From the NCBI GenBank assembly GCA_050949745.1, contig JBMNGF010000019.1:22847-86846 (forward strand): a stretch of 64,000 nucleotides of DNA, given 5' to 3'. Every line of letters begins with the position of its first letter. Position 1 is the stretch's first letter. The position numbers and the translations under genes are program-made. The notes below the pieces were generated by a model. That model was given only the letters and a program-made list of their open reading frames with translations. It did not search any database and was not told the origin of the DNA. Origin of the DNA: Syntrophaceticus sp050949745 (GTDB taxonomy: Bacteria; Bacillota; DSM-12270; Thermacetogeniales; Thermacetogeniaceae). Shown one piece after another: positions 1 through 8,809 of the stretch.

Positions 1-2
1 TT

Positions 3-110
3 TTCGCTGCAGGTGATTGCACCGGTAAGCCTTATCAGATCGGAAAAGCTGCTGGGGAAGGTCTTACTGCCGCTCTCAGCGCAGTAAGCTACCTTGACAA
101 AAAATCGTAA
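3..110 (+). CDS. Thioredoxin-reductase-like flavoprotein, C-terminal end (partial)
   Basis: The open frame entering from the left edge ends at TAA 108-110 and gives 35 residues. It contains FAAGDC followed by a Gly/Ala-rich helix (GKPYQIGKAAGEG). This is the FAD-binding C-terminal signature of the thioredoxin reductase / alkyl hydroperoxide reductase F class of NAD(P)H:disulfide oxidoreductases. The redox-active CxxC region lies outside the window, so true TrxB cannot be separated from a TrxB-like ferredoxin- or NADH-dependent enzyme. Confidence 0.75.
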   Translation, partial: FAAGDCTGKPYQIGKAAGEGLTAALSAVSYLDKKS

Positions 111-253
111 TAAGGGACCGGCTATTATTCATCAAACAGAGTGTGGATCCCGCTGGAGAATAACTGAAGTTAATAGAATCTATTGAATAACCAGTGCTGT
201 GTAATGCCCGATTAATATTCCTTGGAAATTAATTTTGTACCTTAAAAATAAAC

Positions 254-290
254 CAGCCCTCTTTTATTGGATGGGCTGATTTTTATATTT
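254..290 (+). terminator. Rho-independent terminator after the thioredoxin-reductase-like gene
   Basis: CAGCCC (254-259) pairs with GGGCTG (273-278) and is followed by a T-rich tract (ATTTTTATATTT). It sits about 145 bp after the stop of the partial gene. The stem is only 6 bp. Confidence 0.6.
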
Positions 291-350
291 ACATTATTAT
301 CAAAAAGTGATATCATGGTAATATCAAAATGAAATAAGGGGGTAGCTGCT

Positions 351-1193
351 GTGGTAGAAAAAAGAGCATGGACGATCAATGGTTTCATAGGTGTTTTGGG
401 TGCTCTTGTTTTGCTCGGTCTCAGTATCTATGCTTTTGTGATCAATCAAATTGTACTGGGAAGTGTCTTTTCCATAATTACTGTTATCCTAGCCTCGGGC
501 ATTAGAGTTGTACAGCCCAATGAAGCCAGGACAGTGATCTTTTTTGGTAATTATGTTGGTACAGTTCGCCAACCTGGGCTGTGGTATGTTTTACCGCTTT
601 CTTATGACCGGAAGATTTCATTAAGGGTTCGCAACTTTAACAGCAAAACATTGAAGGTCAATGATATAGACGGTAATCCCGTTGAGATCGCCGCTGTAGT
701 GGTTTTCAAGGTTGTGGATTCAGCTAAGGCTGTCTTTGATGTTGATGATTATGAAGAATTTGTAGAGATCCAGAGTGAAACAGCTCTGCGGCATGTGGCA
801 ACAGGGTACCCTTATGATAACTTTGAGGATGAAGGGTATTCACTGCGTGGGAACAGCAAGGAAGTTGCAGATGAGCTCTGTCATGAACTACAGGAGCGCC
901 TTTCGTTAGCTGGTGTAAAGGTAATGGAAGCTCGCCTGACCCATCTGGCTTACGCTACAGAGATTGCCAGCGCCATGCTGCAGCGCCAGCAAGCTGCAGC
1001 GATTTTGGCTGCCCGTCAAAAGATCGTGGAAGGTGCTGTAGGGATGTCACAGATGGCTATTTCACAGCTTCAGCAGGATGGAATTATTGATTTGGATGAA
1101 GAGCGTAAGGTAAACATGATCAATAACTTGTTAGTGGCGATCATTTCTGATCGTGGTGCCCAGCCGATCATTAATACAGGAAGCCTTTATTAG
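351..1193 (+). CDS. SPFH / Band 7 domain membrane protein
   Basis: 280 residues starting at GTG 351 behind AAGGGGG (337-343). Two hydrophobic segments (about residues 10-27 and 31-48) precede a Band 7 domain: the stretch RVVQPNEARTVIFFGNYVGT and the following PGLWYVLPL are typical of stomatin/prohibitin-like proteins. An Ala/Gln-rich helix (about 205-235, AMLQRQQAAAILAARQ) matches the coiled-coil tail used for oligomerisation. Known SPFH proteins form membrane-bound rings and microdomains; the exact client is not visible. The next gene, 15 bp downstream, encodes a small Arc-like protein, a pairing seen beside this SPFH subfamily in Firmicutes. Confidence 0.85.
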   Translation: MVEKRAWTINGFIGVLGALVLLGLSIYAFVINQIVLGSVFSIITVILASGIRVVQPNEARTVIFFGNYVGTVRQPGLWYVLPLSYDRKISLRVRNFNSKTLKVNDIDGNPVEIAAVVVFKVVDSAKAVFDVDDYEEFVEIQSETALRHVATGYPYDNFEDEGYSLRGNSKEVADELCHELQERLSLAGVKVMEARLTHLAYATEIASAMLQRQQAAAILAARQKIVEGAVGMSQMAISQLQQDGIIDLDEERKVNMINNLLVAIISDRGAQPIINTGSLY

Positions 1194-1208
1194 ATAAGGG
1201 ATCTATTT

Positions 1209-1385
1209 GTGGCCAAGAAAAAAGCATTTCCACTGCGTATTGACCCTAAACTATATGAGATTCTTGAACGCTGGGCAGCTGATGAATTCCGCAGTGTAAA
1301 CGGTCAGATTGAATTCCTTCTCCGGGATGCGGCTGTAAAGTCAGGGCGTTGGCCAAGTGCTAAGCATTCTAGAGAAGGTAAGTAA
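1209..1385 (+). CDS. Small Arc/ribbon-helix-helix-like protein
   Basis: 58 residues from GTG 1209 with AAGGG at 1196-1200 as ribosome binding site. It reads as a short basic ribbon-helix-helix-like fold: beta strand KAFPLRIDPKLYEIL, then a helix-turn-helix (AADEFRSVNGQIEFLLRDA). Proteins of this kind are usually annotated Arc family or HicB-like DNA-binding domain proteins. It follows the SPFH gene with a 15-bp gap and is probably co-transcribed. No toxin gene is adjacent, so an accessory role with the SPFH protein is as likely as a DNA-binding role. Confidence 0.65.
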   Translation: MAKKKAFPLRIDPKLYEILERWAADEFRSVNGQIEFLLRDAAVKSGRWPSAKHSREGK

Positions 1386-1394
1386 ATAGAATAA

Positions 1395-1538
1395 GATGAC
1401 GATCTGTTGCGGCTTGCGCAGAAGCTTGCAGCAGAGCTCAAATTTGTAGCTGAGCTTGCTTCGATACTCACCGACGAAATCATTGGGTTTATGGGGAAGG
1501 CTTTATCGGGTAGGTTTTTAAGTATGATGAATCAATAG
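1395..1538 (+). pseudogene. Possible remnant or unrecognised small ORF
   Basis: An open stretch in the same frame as the preceding Arc-like gene, after its stop and a second stop (1392-1394). It encodes a helical, Leu/Ala-rich peptide (DDDLLRLAQKLAAELKFVAEL and onward) ending at TAG 1536-1538. The only in-frame start is TTG 1407, without a good Shine-Dalgarno. ATG 1393 lies in another frame, so a frameshifted small gene is possible. The family is not recognised. Confidence 0.3.
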
Positions 1539-1554
1539 AATGGGGGGATGAATT

Positions 1555-1757
1555 TTGGAGTTTTTTCAAGAAAACATCCTGCTGCTTGCACCACTGATTA
1601 TTTTGCAGGTTAATACTGTTTATCGCAGGTCTCGTAGATCTAGTGCGGCGTGATTCTCAACAGCTGCGCTGGGGAATCAAGATGGCCGTGGGTGATTATT
1701 CTACTGATCAATATCATTGGACCTCTAATTTATTTTGTATTTGGCAGAAAGGACTAA
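1555..1757 (+). pseudogene. PLDc_N domain small membrane protein, broken by two +1 frameshifts
   Basis: Start TTG 1555 lies 7 bp behind GGGGGG (1542-1547). Read across three frames, the gene gives a 66-residue protein typical of PLDc_N (phospholipase D nuclease N-terminal, a two-TM domain): MEFFQENILLL... in frame 1, LFIAGLVDLVRRD... in frame 2 after one extra base near 1606-1610, and INIIGPLIYFVFGRKD in frame 3 after another extra base near 1686-1691. Such proteins usually precede an ABC-2 ATPase gene, as here (ATG 1761, three bases after the stop). Both breaks are single-base insertions, so this is either a decayed gene or two sequence errors. Confidence 0.8.
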
Positions 1758-1760
1758 ACA

Positions 1761-2675
1761 ATGTTTGCTGTTGAGACAAGAAAGTTGAGTAAACATTTTG
1801 GAACCCGGGCAGCAGTGGATCAACTCACCATCAGGGTTCCTCAAGGGGCGGTTTTTGGTTTTTTAGGGCCAAATGGTGCGGGAAAAACCACCACTTTGAG
1901 GATGTTGGTAGGTTTGGCTCGTCCTACTTCTGGTGATGCTGTTGTACTTGGTGAATCTATATTAATACCTAGAAAGCCGTATTTGCGCAGAATCGGTTTT
2001 CTGCCAGATGTGCCAGGATTTTATGATTGGATGCGTCCGGCAGAGTTTCTGATGCTGGTTGGTGATATTTTCGGCATGTCAGGGCGGGAGCTAAGGGTTC
2101 GGGTGGAAGAATTGCTGGAATTAACAGGGCTAAAGGGTGTAAAAGTCAAGATCGGTGCGTTCTCCAGGGGTATGAAGCAAAGGCTGGGGTTAGCCCAAGC
2201 ATTGCTCAATCAACCGGAAGTGCTCTTTTTGGATGAACCGACATCTGCTCTGGATCCAATTGGGCGCAAGGAGATCTTGGATGCTATCTCCAGGCTGGCA
2301 GGACGCACCACAGTATTTTTTTCCACCCACATTTTAAATGATGTTGAGCGTGTTTGTGACACTGTTGCTATTATCAACGATGGTTGTCTTTTGACACAGC
2401 AGAGCATTAGTTCCCTTAGAGAGAGCTATTCATCTCATAAAATTTACCTTGAATTTGAAGGAGAACAGGATATTTCAGCAATTTTAGATGGACAGTTCTG
2501 GGTTGACCGACTTAAGAAACATGATAAGGGTTGGTACCTTCATCCTACTGATCTTCAGGCTGCCCAACAGGTACTGCCTGGCATTATAGCTGATCATGGT
2601 TTAGTCTTACGGCATTTTGAGTTGGTGGAGCCATCATTGGAGGATATCTTTGTGAGGTTGGTGAATAATCAATGA
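1761..2675 (+). CDS. ABC transporter ATP-binding protein (ABC-2/DrrA-type)
   Basis: 304 residues. Walker A GPNGAGKTT at about residue 38, signature-like FSRGMKQRLGLAQAL at about 136, Walker B VLFLDEPTSALDP at about 158, and H-loop STHIL. The roughly 80-residue C-terminal extension is typical of ABC-2 (DrrA/CcmA-like) exporters. It energises the permease encoded next; the stop overlaps the permease start by 4 bp (ATGA), which indicates translational coupling. The substrate cannot be read from sequence; lipids, peptides or drugs are usual for the family. The PLDc_N gene just upstream is a common companion. Confidence 0.9.
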   Translation: MFAVETRKLSKHFGTRAAVDQLTIRVPQGAVFGFLGPNGAGKTTTLRMLVGLARPTSGDAVVLGESILIPRKPYLRRIGFLPDVPGFYDWMRPAEFLMLVGDIFGMSGRELRVRVEELLELTGLKGVKVKIGAFSRGMKQRLGLAQALLNQPEVLFLDEPTSALDPIGRKEILDAISRLAGRTTVFFSTHILNDVERVCDTVAIINDGCLLTQQSISSLRESYSSHKIYLEFEGEQDISAILDGQFWVDRLKKHDKGWYLHPTDLQAAQQVLPGIIADHGLVLRHFELVEPSLEDIFVRLVNNQ

Positions 2676-3445
2676 GCGGTGCCAGAGCCTATCTCAAAAA
2701 AGAATTCCGCGAAATAGGAAAGACATATAAAATCTACGTAATTCCAATTGTTTTTCTCGTTTTGGGCTTGATGAGTCCAATTATCGCCAAAATAGCTCCG
2801 GACCTAGTAAAGTCGCTGGCTGGAAGCGGCAGTGAAGTGATCATTCAACTCCCACCCTCTACTGCGGTAGATGCTTATCTGCAGTTGTTCAAAAATTTCA
2901 ATCAAATCGGTATTTTAGTGGTTTTGATTTCATCTATCGGTTTAGTAGTGGAGGAAAAGAGTCGTGGTACAGCTTTACTGATTTTGGCTAAACCTGTGCC
3001 GCGGTGGTCGTTTATTATCAGTAAATACCTGGCCAGTGCTCTTTTGATTATTGGCTCAACCTTGCTCTCTTATGCTGCCTGTCTGTATTACTGCGGAATT
3101 ATTTTTGATGAAATACTTTTTAAGCCTTCCTTCCAAGGGTTAGTGCTGCTGTTGGTTTACTATCTCCTGGTTTTGGCGATCACACTGTTCGCCAGTACCA
3201 TCAGCAAAACTTCAGTTGTATCCGGTGGAATAGCCATCGGTGGGGTTCTGCTGCTGTCACTGCTGCCTTCATTGAACGAATGGTTGGCTCGATATACTCC
3301 TGGGGCGTTGAGCAGTATGGAAAACAAACTGGTTGCAGGCAGTATTGCTTTCAGTGATGCCCTGCCAGCCCTAGCTGTCACAGCATCATTGGTAATTATC
3401 TTGGTTGTTGCAGCAGTGATGGTGTTTCAAAGGCAAGAATTATAA
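2672..3445 (+). CDS. ABC-2 type transporter permease
   Basis: 257 residues with six predicted membrane helices: one after residue 20, then segments near 90-110, 130-155, 160-185, 190-212 and 230-252. Between the first helices lies an extracytoplasmic stretch (LVKSLAGSGSEVIIQLPPST). EEKSRGTALLILAKPVPRW, just before TM3, is the amphipathic coupling-helix motif of ABC-2 membrane proteins. The start overlaps the ATPase gene by 4 bp. Together the two make an exporter of unknown substrate. Confidence 0.88.
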   Translation: MSGARAYLKKEFREIGKTYKIYVIPIVFLVLGLMSPIIAKIAPDLVKSLAGSGSEVIIQLPPSTAVDAYLQLFKNFNQIGILVVLISSIGLVVEEKSRGTALLILAKPVPRWSFIISKYLASALLIIGSTLLSYAACLYYCGIIFDEILFKPSFQGLVLLLVYYLLVLAITLFASTISKTSVVSGGIAIGGVLLLSLLPSLNEWLARYTPGALSSMENKLVAGSIAFSDALPALAVTASLVIILVVAAVMVFQRQEL

Positions 3446-3478
3446 AAGGAAGGCTTGGACACGCCTACTAGATGATTT

Positions 3479-3505
3479 ATGCAATAGGAACTGTCCCCAT
3501 TGCAT
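3479..3505. repeat. Small GGAACTGTCCCC palindromic element
   Basis: ATGCAAT (3479-3485) and ATTGCAT (3499-3505) flank the core AGGAACTGTCCCC. The hairpin lies in the 150-bp gap between the ABC-2 permease and the Yip1-like gene and belongs with the other GGGGAC/GTCCCC elements in this window (41143, 44414, 48587). There is no T-tract, so it is not a canonical terminator. Confidence 0.5.
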
Positions 3506-3597
3506 ATAATGCAGGAAAATTATTGGATATGCAGGGAAAAAAGGGATTAAAGAGAATTAACCTAACTTAATAGATACTTAAAATGGGAGGAGATAAT

Positions 3598-4293
3598 GTG
3601 GAAGAGGAAAAAAGGAAGAGTTGGCTGTCTTTGCTTGTTGGGGTTTTAACCAGTCCGGGGGAATGTTTTCAAGATATTGTTAAGAATCCCAAATTCGGGG
3701 CTGCAGCACTTACCCTTACTGTGATCAGCCTTATTTCTGCTGCGCTTACGATTCCAAAGATGCAGGAGTTTTCTTTATGGACTTTAGAGAATACTCCAGG
3801 GATCTCACCTGAAGACATTGAAGCACTCGGTGCGCTCACAGGCAATGTTGCTGTTGGTACCGCAATAGTTGCTGCAATAGCTGCGCCCTGGGTGTTCGGG
3901 CTGGTGATGGCGGTATTAATGAAGATCTATGCGGCAATAAGTGCTAAAGAAGCGCCATTTGGGACACTGTATGCAGTCGGTATCTATGGTTATGTTCCGG
4001 CATTACTGGGTACAATCATCAGTAATATATTGCACATGTACACACCGATTGAGAATTTTGGCAGGGTAAGCCTTAGTTTAGCAGTGTTCTCTCCGGTGGA
4101 ATCAGGATTTTTGTATGGTTTTTTAAGCGTCTGCAATCCATTTACCTGGTGGAGTCTGATCCTGTGCGGCATTGGAGGCGCTATTGTTATGAAAAACAAG
4201 AACTCCACAGGGGTAGTGGCATGTCTTTTGGGACTCTGGTTGGTTTATGCTCTTATAATAGGACTTTTAGCCAGCAGTGTACCTGGTCTATAG
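3598..4293 (+). CDS. Yip1-domain family membrane protein
   Basis: I place the start at GTG 3598, because the in-frame ATG 3583 overlaps the strong Shine-Dalgarno GGGAGGAG (3584-3591) that serves GTG 3598. The protein has 231 residues: a short cytoplasmic N-terminus with the Yip1-like motif (LVGVLTSPGECFQDIVKNP), then five hydrophobic segments (about 40-60, 90-115, 130-150, 175-200, 208-230). Yip1-family proteins in Firmicutes often sit beside ABC or RND-adaptor genes, as here upstream of a MacA/MacB set. Function unknown. Confidence 0.78.
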   Translation: MEEEKRKSWLSLLVGVLTSPGECFQDIVKNPKFGAAALTLTVISLISAALTIPKMQEFSLWTLENTPGISPEDIEALGALTGNVAVGTAIVAAIAAPWVFGLVMAVLMKIYAAISAKEAPFGTLYAVGIYGYVPALLGTIISNILHMYTPIENFGRVSLSLAVFSPVESGFLYGFLSVCNPFTWWSLILCGIGGAIVMKNKNSTGVVACLLGLWLVYALIIGLLASSVPGL

Positions 4294-4313
4294 GTTGAGG
4301 AAGGGGAATCAAT

Positions 4314-5561
4314 TTGAAAAAGAAAATAGCAGTAGCTCTAGGTCTTGCACTGATCGTTGCAGTTATTATAGGAGCAGTGATCAAAAGCAATAATGACTCT
4401 ATGGTAGAGGTAAAAACAGCTGAAGTGGAAAAAATGGAGTATGAGGACAAAGTCCTGGCCACCGGAACGGTTGAAGTAGTGGATTCAGCCGAAGTGGCTT
4501 CTTCACTGCCCAGTAAGCTGACCCTCAAGGTGCAGGAGGGTGACCGGGTAGAAAAGGGACAAGTTTTAGCGGAACTGGATGTATCTGAGCAAAAGCAGCA
4601 GTTGAAGGAGGCAGAGGATGCCTTACAGAAGGCAGAGGATGGTTTGCAGAAGGCTGAAGCGAATTTGGCTAATGCTCGAAAGGGAAGAGAGGAAGCCGCT
4701 GCTGCTGTAAAAAATGCTGGAACAATGCTAGCAGAAGCGAAGCAAAATTTGGATGCGGTCAAGTCACTCTTCCAGGAAAAGAAGGCTACACAGGAACAGC
4801 TGGATGTTGCACAACAGGCATATGATGAGGCAGAGAAAGCCCAAAAAGCAGCTAGCTCTGTGGAAGTTCCGGATCCTGCATCCTTAGCGCTTGGGGTGGA
4901 GCAGGCAAAGGCTCAAGTTGATGCTGCTCGTTCAGCTGTAAAGGCTGCTCGCTCTGCTGTGGAGAAAGGTAAGCTTACTGCACCTATAGATGGTGTTGTG
5001 CTTCAAATTGCAGCAAAAGATGGCAGCTATGTCCAGCCGGGTATGCCTCTGATCACTATAGGTGATCCTGATCAACTGCAGGTGGTTGCCAATATTAGTG
5101 AACAGGACATCAATGGTGTGGAAGTTGGGCAGAAGGTAGAGGTGCGCTGGGCTGGTGCACCGGAAGAGTTAGTAAAAGGTGAGGTTTCTCGTGTTGCACC
5201 TGTGGTGAGCGGTCCTAGTCCACAGATGGGTCAAACAGAGACATCTATAAAAGTTTATCTATCTATCGAGAAGGGGGAAGCACTAAAGCCTGGTGCTACT
5301 GTTGATGTGGTGGTCTACAGGGTTACACCGCGCCAGTCTCTCCTAATCCCCAATGAGGCAATAACTGAAGATGGTGAATCTAAGACTGTCTTTGTGGTAG
5401 AGGATGGGACCGCAAAGAAAGTTAATATTCAGACCGGCCACAGCAATGAACTTTACACAGAGATAAAGCAGGGAATCAAAGAAAATACCTTGGTGATACT
5501 CGAACCTCAGGATATTGAGGAGGGGCAGAAAGTTCGCCTAACTGGTGGTGCAGCCCAGTGA
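4314..5561 (+). CDS. Periplasmic-adaptor-type (MacA/HlyD) efflux subunit
   Basis: 415 residues from TTG 4314 (GAGGAAGGGG upstream). One N-terminal membrane anchor (about residues 4-24) is followed by a split biotinyl-lipoyl domain (first half about 60-85, second half with LTAPIDGVVLQIA at about 222), a long Ala/Lys/Glu-rich coiled-coil hairpin (about 90-215) and beta-barrel domains (ISEQDINGVEVGQKVEVRW). In MacAB/LolCDE-like tripartite systems this subunit links an ABC transporter to the cell envelope; Gram-positive homologues work with MacB-like pairs for peptide, lipid or drug export. Its stop overlaps the next gene by 4 bp, giving an adaptor-ATPase-permease operon. Confidence 0.9.
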   Translation: MKKKIAVALGLALIVAVIIGAVIKSNNDSMVEVKTAEVEKMEYEDKVLATGTVEVVDSAEVASSLPSKLTLKVQEGDRVEKGQVLAELDVSEQKQQLKEAEDALQKAEDGLQKAEANLANARKGREEAAAAVKNAGTMLAEAKQNLDAVKSLFQEKKATQEQLDVAQQAYDEAEKAQKAASSVEVPDPASLALGVEQAKAQVDAARSAVKAARSAVEKGKLTAPIDGVVLQIAAKDGSYVQPGMPLITIGDPDQLQVVANISEQDINGVEVGQKVEVRWAGAPEELVKGEVSRVAPVVSGPSPQMGQTETSIKVYLSIEKGEALKPGATVDVVVYRVTPRQSLLIPNEAITEDGESKTVFVVEDGTAKKVNIQTGHSNELYTEIKQGIKENTLVILEPQDIEEGQKVRLTGGAAQ

Positions 5562-6244
5562 TCAAGGTCAGCGGACTGACCATGGTGTTCGGAAGCGGAG
5601 ATGCTGCTGTCCATGCCTTGCGGGGTGTTGATCTAGATATACCTGAGGGGGATTTTGTGGCCATCATGGGCCCCTCTGGCAGTGGCAAGTCTACTTTTTT
5701 GACTCTTTTAGGCTGCCTGGAGCGCCCCACTTCAGGTGAGTACTATCTGGATGGCCGGGATGTAAGCTCCCTGGAAGATGATGAATTGGCAGAACTGCGC
5801 AATCAAAAATTGGGTTTTGTTTTCCAGAGCTTCAATTTGCTGCCCAGACATCATGTTCTGCGCAATGTTGAGTTGCCCCTTATTTATGCTGGTGCGCCGC
5901 GTCAGGAGAGGAGTAAGCGTGCCCAAGAACTGTTGGAACAAGTGGGGTTAGGACATCGGCTTACCCATAAACCATCAGAATTATCAGGAGGGGAACAGCA
6001 GCGTGTGGCTATCGCCAGGTCATTGGCCAACAATCCATTGGTTATTTTTGCTGATGAACCTACAGGCAATTTGGATACCAAAGCAAGTTTGGAGATTATG
6101 AGTATTTTCCAAAAGATGCACAAGGCGGGAAGAACAATCGTTATGGTTACCCACGAGCCGGAGATTGCAGCTTATGCTAGGCGGATAGTTTATTTCCGGG
6201 ATGGGGAGATTGTGCGGGAGGAGGTCAAGGATGAACTTCGCTGA
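5558..6244 (+). CDS. MacB-type ABC transporter ATP-binding protein
   Basis: 228 residues from GTG 5558, overlapping the adaptor gene. Walker A GPSGSGKST at about residue 39, Q-loop FVFQSFNLLPRH, signature LSGGEQQRVAIARSLA at about 143, Walker B LVIFADEPTGNLD, switch His in VTHEPE. The FNLLP and PTGNLD motifs place it in the LolD/MacB ATPase class. It pairs with the FtsX-type permease that starts inside its 3' end. Substrate unknown. Confidence 0.92.
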   Translation: MIKVSGLTMVFGSGDAAVHALRGVDLDIPEGDFVAIMGPSGSGKSTFLTLLGCLERPTSGEYYLDGRDVSSLEDDELAELRNQKLGFVFQSFNLLPRHHVLRNVELPLIYAGAPRQERSKRAQELLEQVGLGHRLTHKPSELSGGEQQRVAIARSLANNPLVIFADEPTGNLDTKASLEIMSIFQKMHKAGRTIVMVTHEPEIAAYARRIVYFRDGEIVREEVKDELR

Positions 6245-7436
6245 TCTAGTTCAAATAGTATGGGAAAATCTGCGTGCTCATCGCATGCGGGCAGTACTCA
6301 CAACCATTGGCATTGCCATCGGAATTGCCGGAGTGATCGCTGTTGTTGCAGTTGGTCAGGGCGGTGAATCGGTCATTATATCTGAGATCGAAAAGATGGG
6401 AAGCAGTCTCTATTTTGATATTAGTCCTGACTATATGCGGGGAGAAACAGCTGATTCCAGTACGTTCAGCCTGGAAGATCCTAAACTTATCAAAGATATT
6501 TCTCCTGCTGTAGAAAAGATGGCTGCAATAACTCTTGGCCCTATGGTGGATGTTCGGGTCCCTCACAGCGAGAAGAAGCCGATGATGTCCTCACTTTACG
6601 GCACAAATCCGGATTTAGCCGATATCATGAATCTTTCGGTAGAAAAGGGGCGTTTCCTTTCTGATATGGATGTAACTGCCCACGCCCGGGTGGTGGTCAT
6701 CGATGCCGGTCTTGCTGAAGACCTGTTTCCGAAGGATGATCCCCTTGGGCAGAAGATATTCGTCCAGGACACCCCTTTGACCGTAGTCGGAGTCTTGGAG
6801 AAGCCTCCTTCATCGATGATGGAATCTTTTAATGTCTGGACTATTTATGCGCCGATCACCACTGCCCAGGAGATGCTTAATACCCGGGTGATCAGCCAGT
6901 TATGTGGTGTAGCGGCTTCTGAGGATATGCTTCAACAAGCTATCTCCGACAGTGTCAAAATTCTAGAAAGCAGACACTCCAGTATGTCTAAGCATTATGT
7001 AGGCACAACCTTAGAAGAGCAGTTAGAAATGGTGGGTAATGTTACATCTGTCCTGACTACAGTTATTGCTGCTGTAGCTGGCATCGCTCTTCTGGTAGGT
7101 GGTGTCGGTGTGATGAACATTATGCTGGTTGCAGTTTCAGAAAGAACACGGGAGATAGGCCTGTTAAAAGCTTTAGGCGCACGCAGGCGTGATATCATGC
7201 AGCAGTTTTTAGGTGAGGCTGTTGCCCTCTGTCTGCTGGGCGGTATGATCGGAATGATTTTCGGAATCCTTGGTGCCTTTACCATTGCCATGGTAGCTAA
7301 TTGGCCGCCTTTGATCTCCATTTGGACGATACTTCTGGCTGTAGGTTTTTCCGTTATTATCGGTATCTTTTTCGGACTGTATCCAGCCAGCAGGGCAGCA
7401 TCCCTGAGTCCTGCAGAGGCATTGAGACACCTCTAG
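6231..7436 (+). CDS. MacB-like FtsX-family ABC permease
   Basis: I choose ATG 6231, because the frame upstream lies inside the ATPase gene and GGGAGGAGG (6215-6223) stands just before this ATG. It overlaps the ATPase gene by 14 bp. 401 residues: TM1 at about 22-42 (TTIGIAIGIAGVIAVVAVG), a MacB_PCD extracytoplasmic domain (about 45-275), and three C-terminal helices with the FtsX signature (MNIMLVAVSERTREIGLLKA at about 300). With the adaptor and ATPase it forms a MacA-MacB-type mechanotransmission exporter. Confidence 0.92.
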   Translation: MNFADLVQIVWENLRAHRMRAVLTTIGIAIGIAGVIAVVAVGQGGESVIISEIEKMGSSLYFDISPDYMRGETADSSTFSLEDPKLIKDISPAVEKMAAITLGPMVDVRVPHSEKKPMMSSLYGTNPDLADIMNLSVEKGRFLSDMDVTAHARVVVIDAGLAEDLFPKDDPLGQKIFVQDTPLTVVGVLEKPPSSMMESFNVWTIYAPITTAQEMLNTRVISQLCGVAASEDMLQQAISDSVKILESRHSSMSKHYVGTTLEEQLEMVGNVTSVLTTVIAAVAGIALLVGGVGVMNIMLVAVSERTREIGLLKALGARRRDIMQQFLGEAVALCLLGGMIGMIFGILGAFTIAMVANWPPLISIWTILLAVGFSVIIGIFFGLYPASRAASLSPAEALRHL

Positions 7437-7487
7437 ACTGTCTTTTGCATAATTCACTCTCTAACTGTATAAAATTGAATAGAGGAG

Positions 7488-7514
7488 AGGCGTCCTCAAC
7501 GGGCGCCTTTTTTT
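7488..7514 (+). terminator. Rho-independent terminator after the MacB-like permease
   Basis: AGGCGTCC (7488-7495) pairs with GGGCGCCT (7501-7508; one G-T pair), loop TCAAC, followed by six T. It ends the ABC-2/MacAB region. Confidence 0.85.
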
Positions 7515-7580
7515 ACCTATATCTTATCGATCTCTTTTTCAATAACATCTTTTCAGCCTTCAGCTTAGGGAGGGTATAGA

Positions 7581-8702
7581 ATGGCAAAAGGGAAGATAAA
7601 AAAGGTTTTCCCAGGGGGCAATACATGCCTGGGTTTTTATTCTTTTTATAACTATATTATTGGCGAAGAGGCGCGGCGTATTTTCATTCTCAAAGGGGGG
7701 CCGGGAACAGGCAAGTCCACATTTATGAAGCGGATTGGGGAGAAACTCCTGGCGCGGGGCTTAGACATGGAATACCATTGGTGCTCTTCTGACAATGAGT
7801 CCTTGGATGCGCTGACCGTACCTCAATACCAGTTGGCTATTTTGGATGGGACGGAACCCCATGTGGTTGATCCTAGCTATCCGGGAATTGTTGATGAGAT
7901 TGTGAATCTGGGTGATTACTGGGATCGGACTAAATTGGAGCCTTATAAAGAGCAGATTATTGCACTTCGTAAAAGTGTCACACACCATTTCGCCACAACT
8001 TACAGCTGTCTAAAGATGGCAAAACTGGCACGGGATGAAGAAATATGCTGCAGAGAGAAGGCTTTGAATTACCAGCGTTTCCATCAGCTTACCGGAGGGC
8101 TTTTTCGGCAGATCTTTGGCCAGGATAGTTCTTGGGGTGATGGCTCACCTACAGAACGGCACCTATTTGCTTCTGCCTTGACCCCACAAGGGATTGTTCA
8201 CTATCTTCCATCTTTATTGGAGGGAATGACTTTTCTCTATCTAATAGAGGGAGAGCCTGGGTCAGGAAAAGAGATGTTCTTAAGGGAAATGGCAGAATAT
8301 GCTTATCGGAGCGGATATGATGTTGAGGTTTATCATTGTGCCTTTGATCCTACTAACATCGATCTGGTAGTTCTTCCAGAAAGGAAAATTGCTGTGTTGA
8401 ATTGCTTTCCGGAATTAGACTTTGACTGTGACTCTTTGCAAGAATTGAAATACTGTGAAAGGATTGACTGCAGCAGTTGTCTGGAGAAAAATACCTTAAA
8501 AAAATATGAACAAGAGATGCGGGAAACACAGGACTTATTTAGCAGGTGCCTGCAGAGAGGGCTTTCCTATCTGAAGAAAGTCAGGGTGGTGTATCATGAG
8601 ATGGAGAGTTATTATCAGGATGCTATGAATTTCGAGGCTGTAGAAAAGCGGAGAATAGAAGTGCTTGAGAGCTTTTTGCAAATTATTGATAAAAAAAAAT
8701 AA
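7581..8702 (+). CDS. Two-P-loop ATPase of the PRK06851 type
   Basis: 373 residues from ATG 7581 (GGGAGGG upstream). Two Walker A motifs are visible: GGPGTGKSTF at about residue 40 and EGEPGSGKEMF at about 220, so it is a tandem duplication of a P-loop domain. The halves share features such as YHWCSSDN and YHCAFDP after their P-loops and an AILDGT or AVLNCF strand. This matches the uncharacterised Firmicutes family called PRK06851 (ATPase / nucleotide kinase-like). The second half has Cys-rich CERIDCSSCLEKN (about 290-303). The biological role is not known. It is a single-gene unit closed by a terminator. Confidence 0.82.
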   Translation: MAKGKIKKVFPGGNTCLGFYSFYNYIIGEEARRIFILKGGPGTGKSTFMKRIGEKLLARGLDMEYHWCSSDNESLDALTVPQYQLAILDGTEPHVVDPSYPGIVDEIVNLGDYWDRTKLEPYKEQIIALRKSVTHHFATTYSCLKMAKLARDEEICCREKALNYQRFHQLTGGLFRQIFGQDSSWGDGSPTERHLFASALTPQGIVHYLPSLLEGMTFLYLIEGEPGSGKEMFLREMAEYAYRSGYDVEVYHCAFDPTNIDLVVLPERKIAVLNCFPELDFDCDSLQELKYCERIDCSSCLEKNTLKKYEQEMRETQDLFSRCLQRGLSYLKKVRVVYHEMESYYQDAMNFEAVEKRRIEVLESFLQIIDKKK

Positions 8703-8730
8703 GGGGCAGTTTTGCCCCTTATTTTTTTTT
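8701..8730 (+). terminator. Strong Rho-independent terminator
   Basis: AAGGGGCA (8701-8708), loop GTTT, TGCCCCTT (8713-8720), then nine T. It overlaps the stop codon of the PRK06851-type gene. Confidence 0.92.
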
Positions 8731-8733
8731 AGA

Positions 8734-8766
8734 TACACTAGGGTCAGTTACCGTGCATCTAGTGTA
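8734..8766. repeat. Palindromic intergenic element
   Basis: TACACTAG (8734-8741) and CTAGTGTA (8759-8766) flank the core GGTCAGTTACCGTGCAT. It lies right after the terminator and resembles in size and placement the other short palindromes of the window (10386, 41143). Confidence 0.4.
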
Positions 8767-8809
8767 ACTATTTTAAGTATCTGTCCGGCAGCCACTGGAG
8801 GGCTCTGGT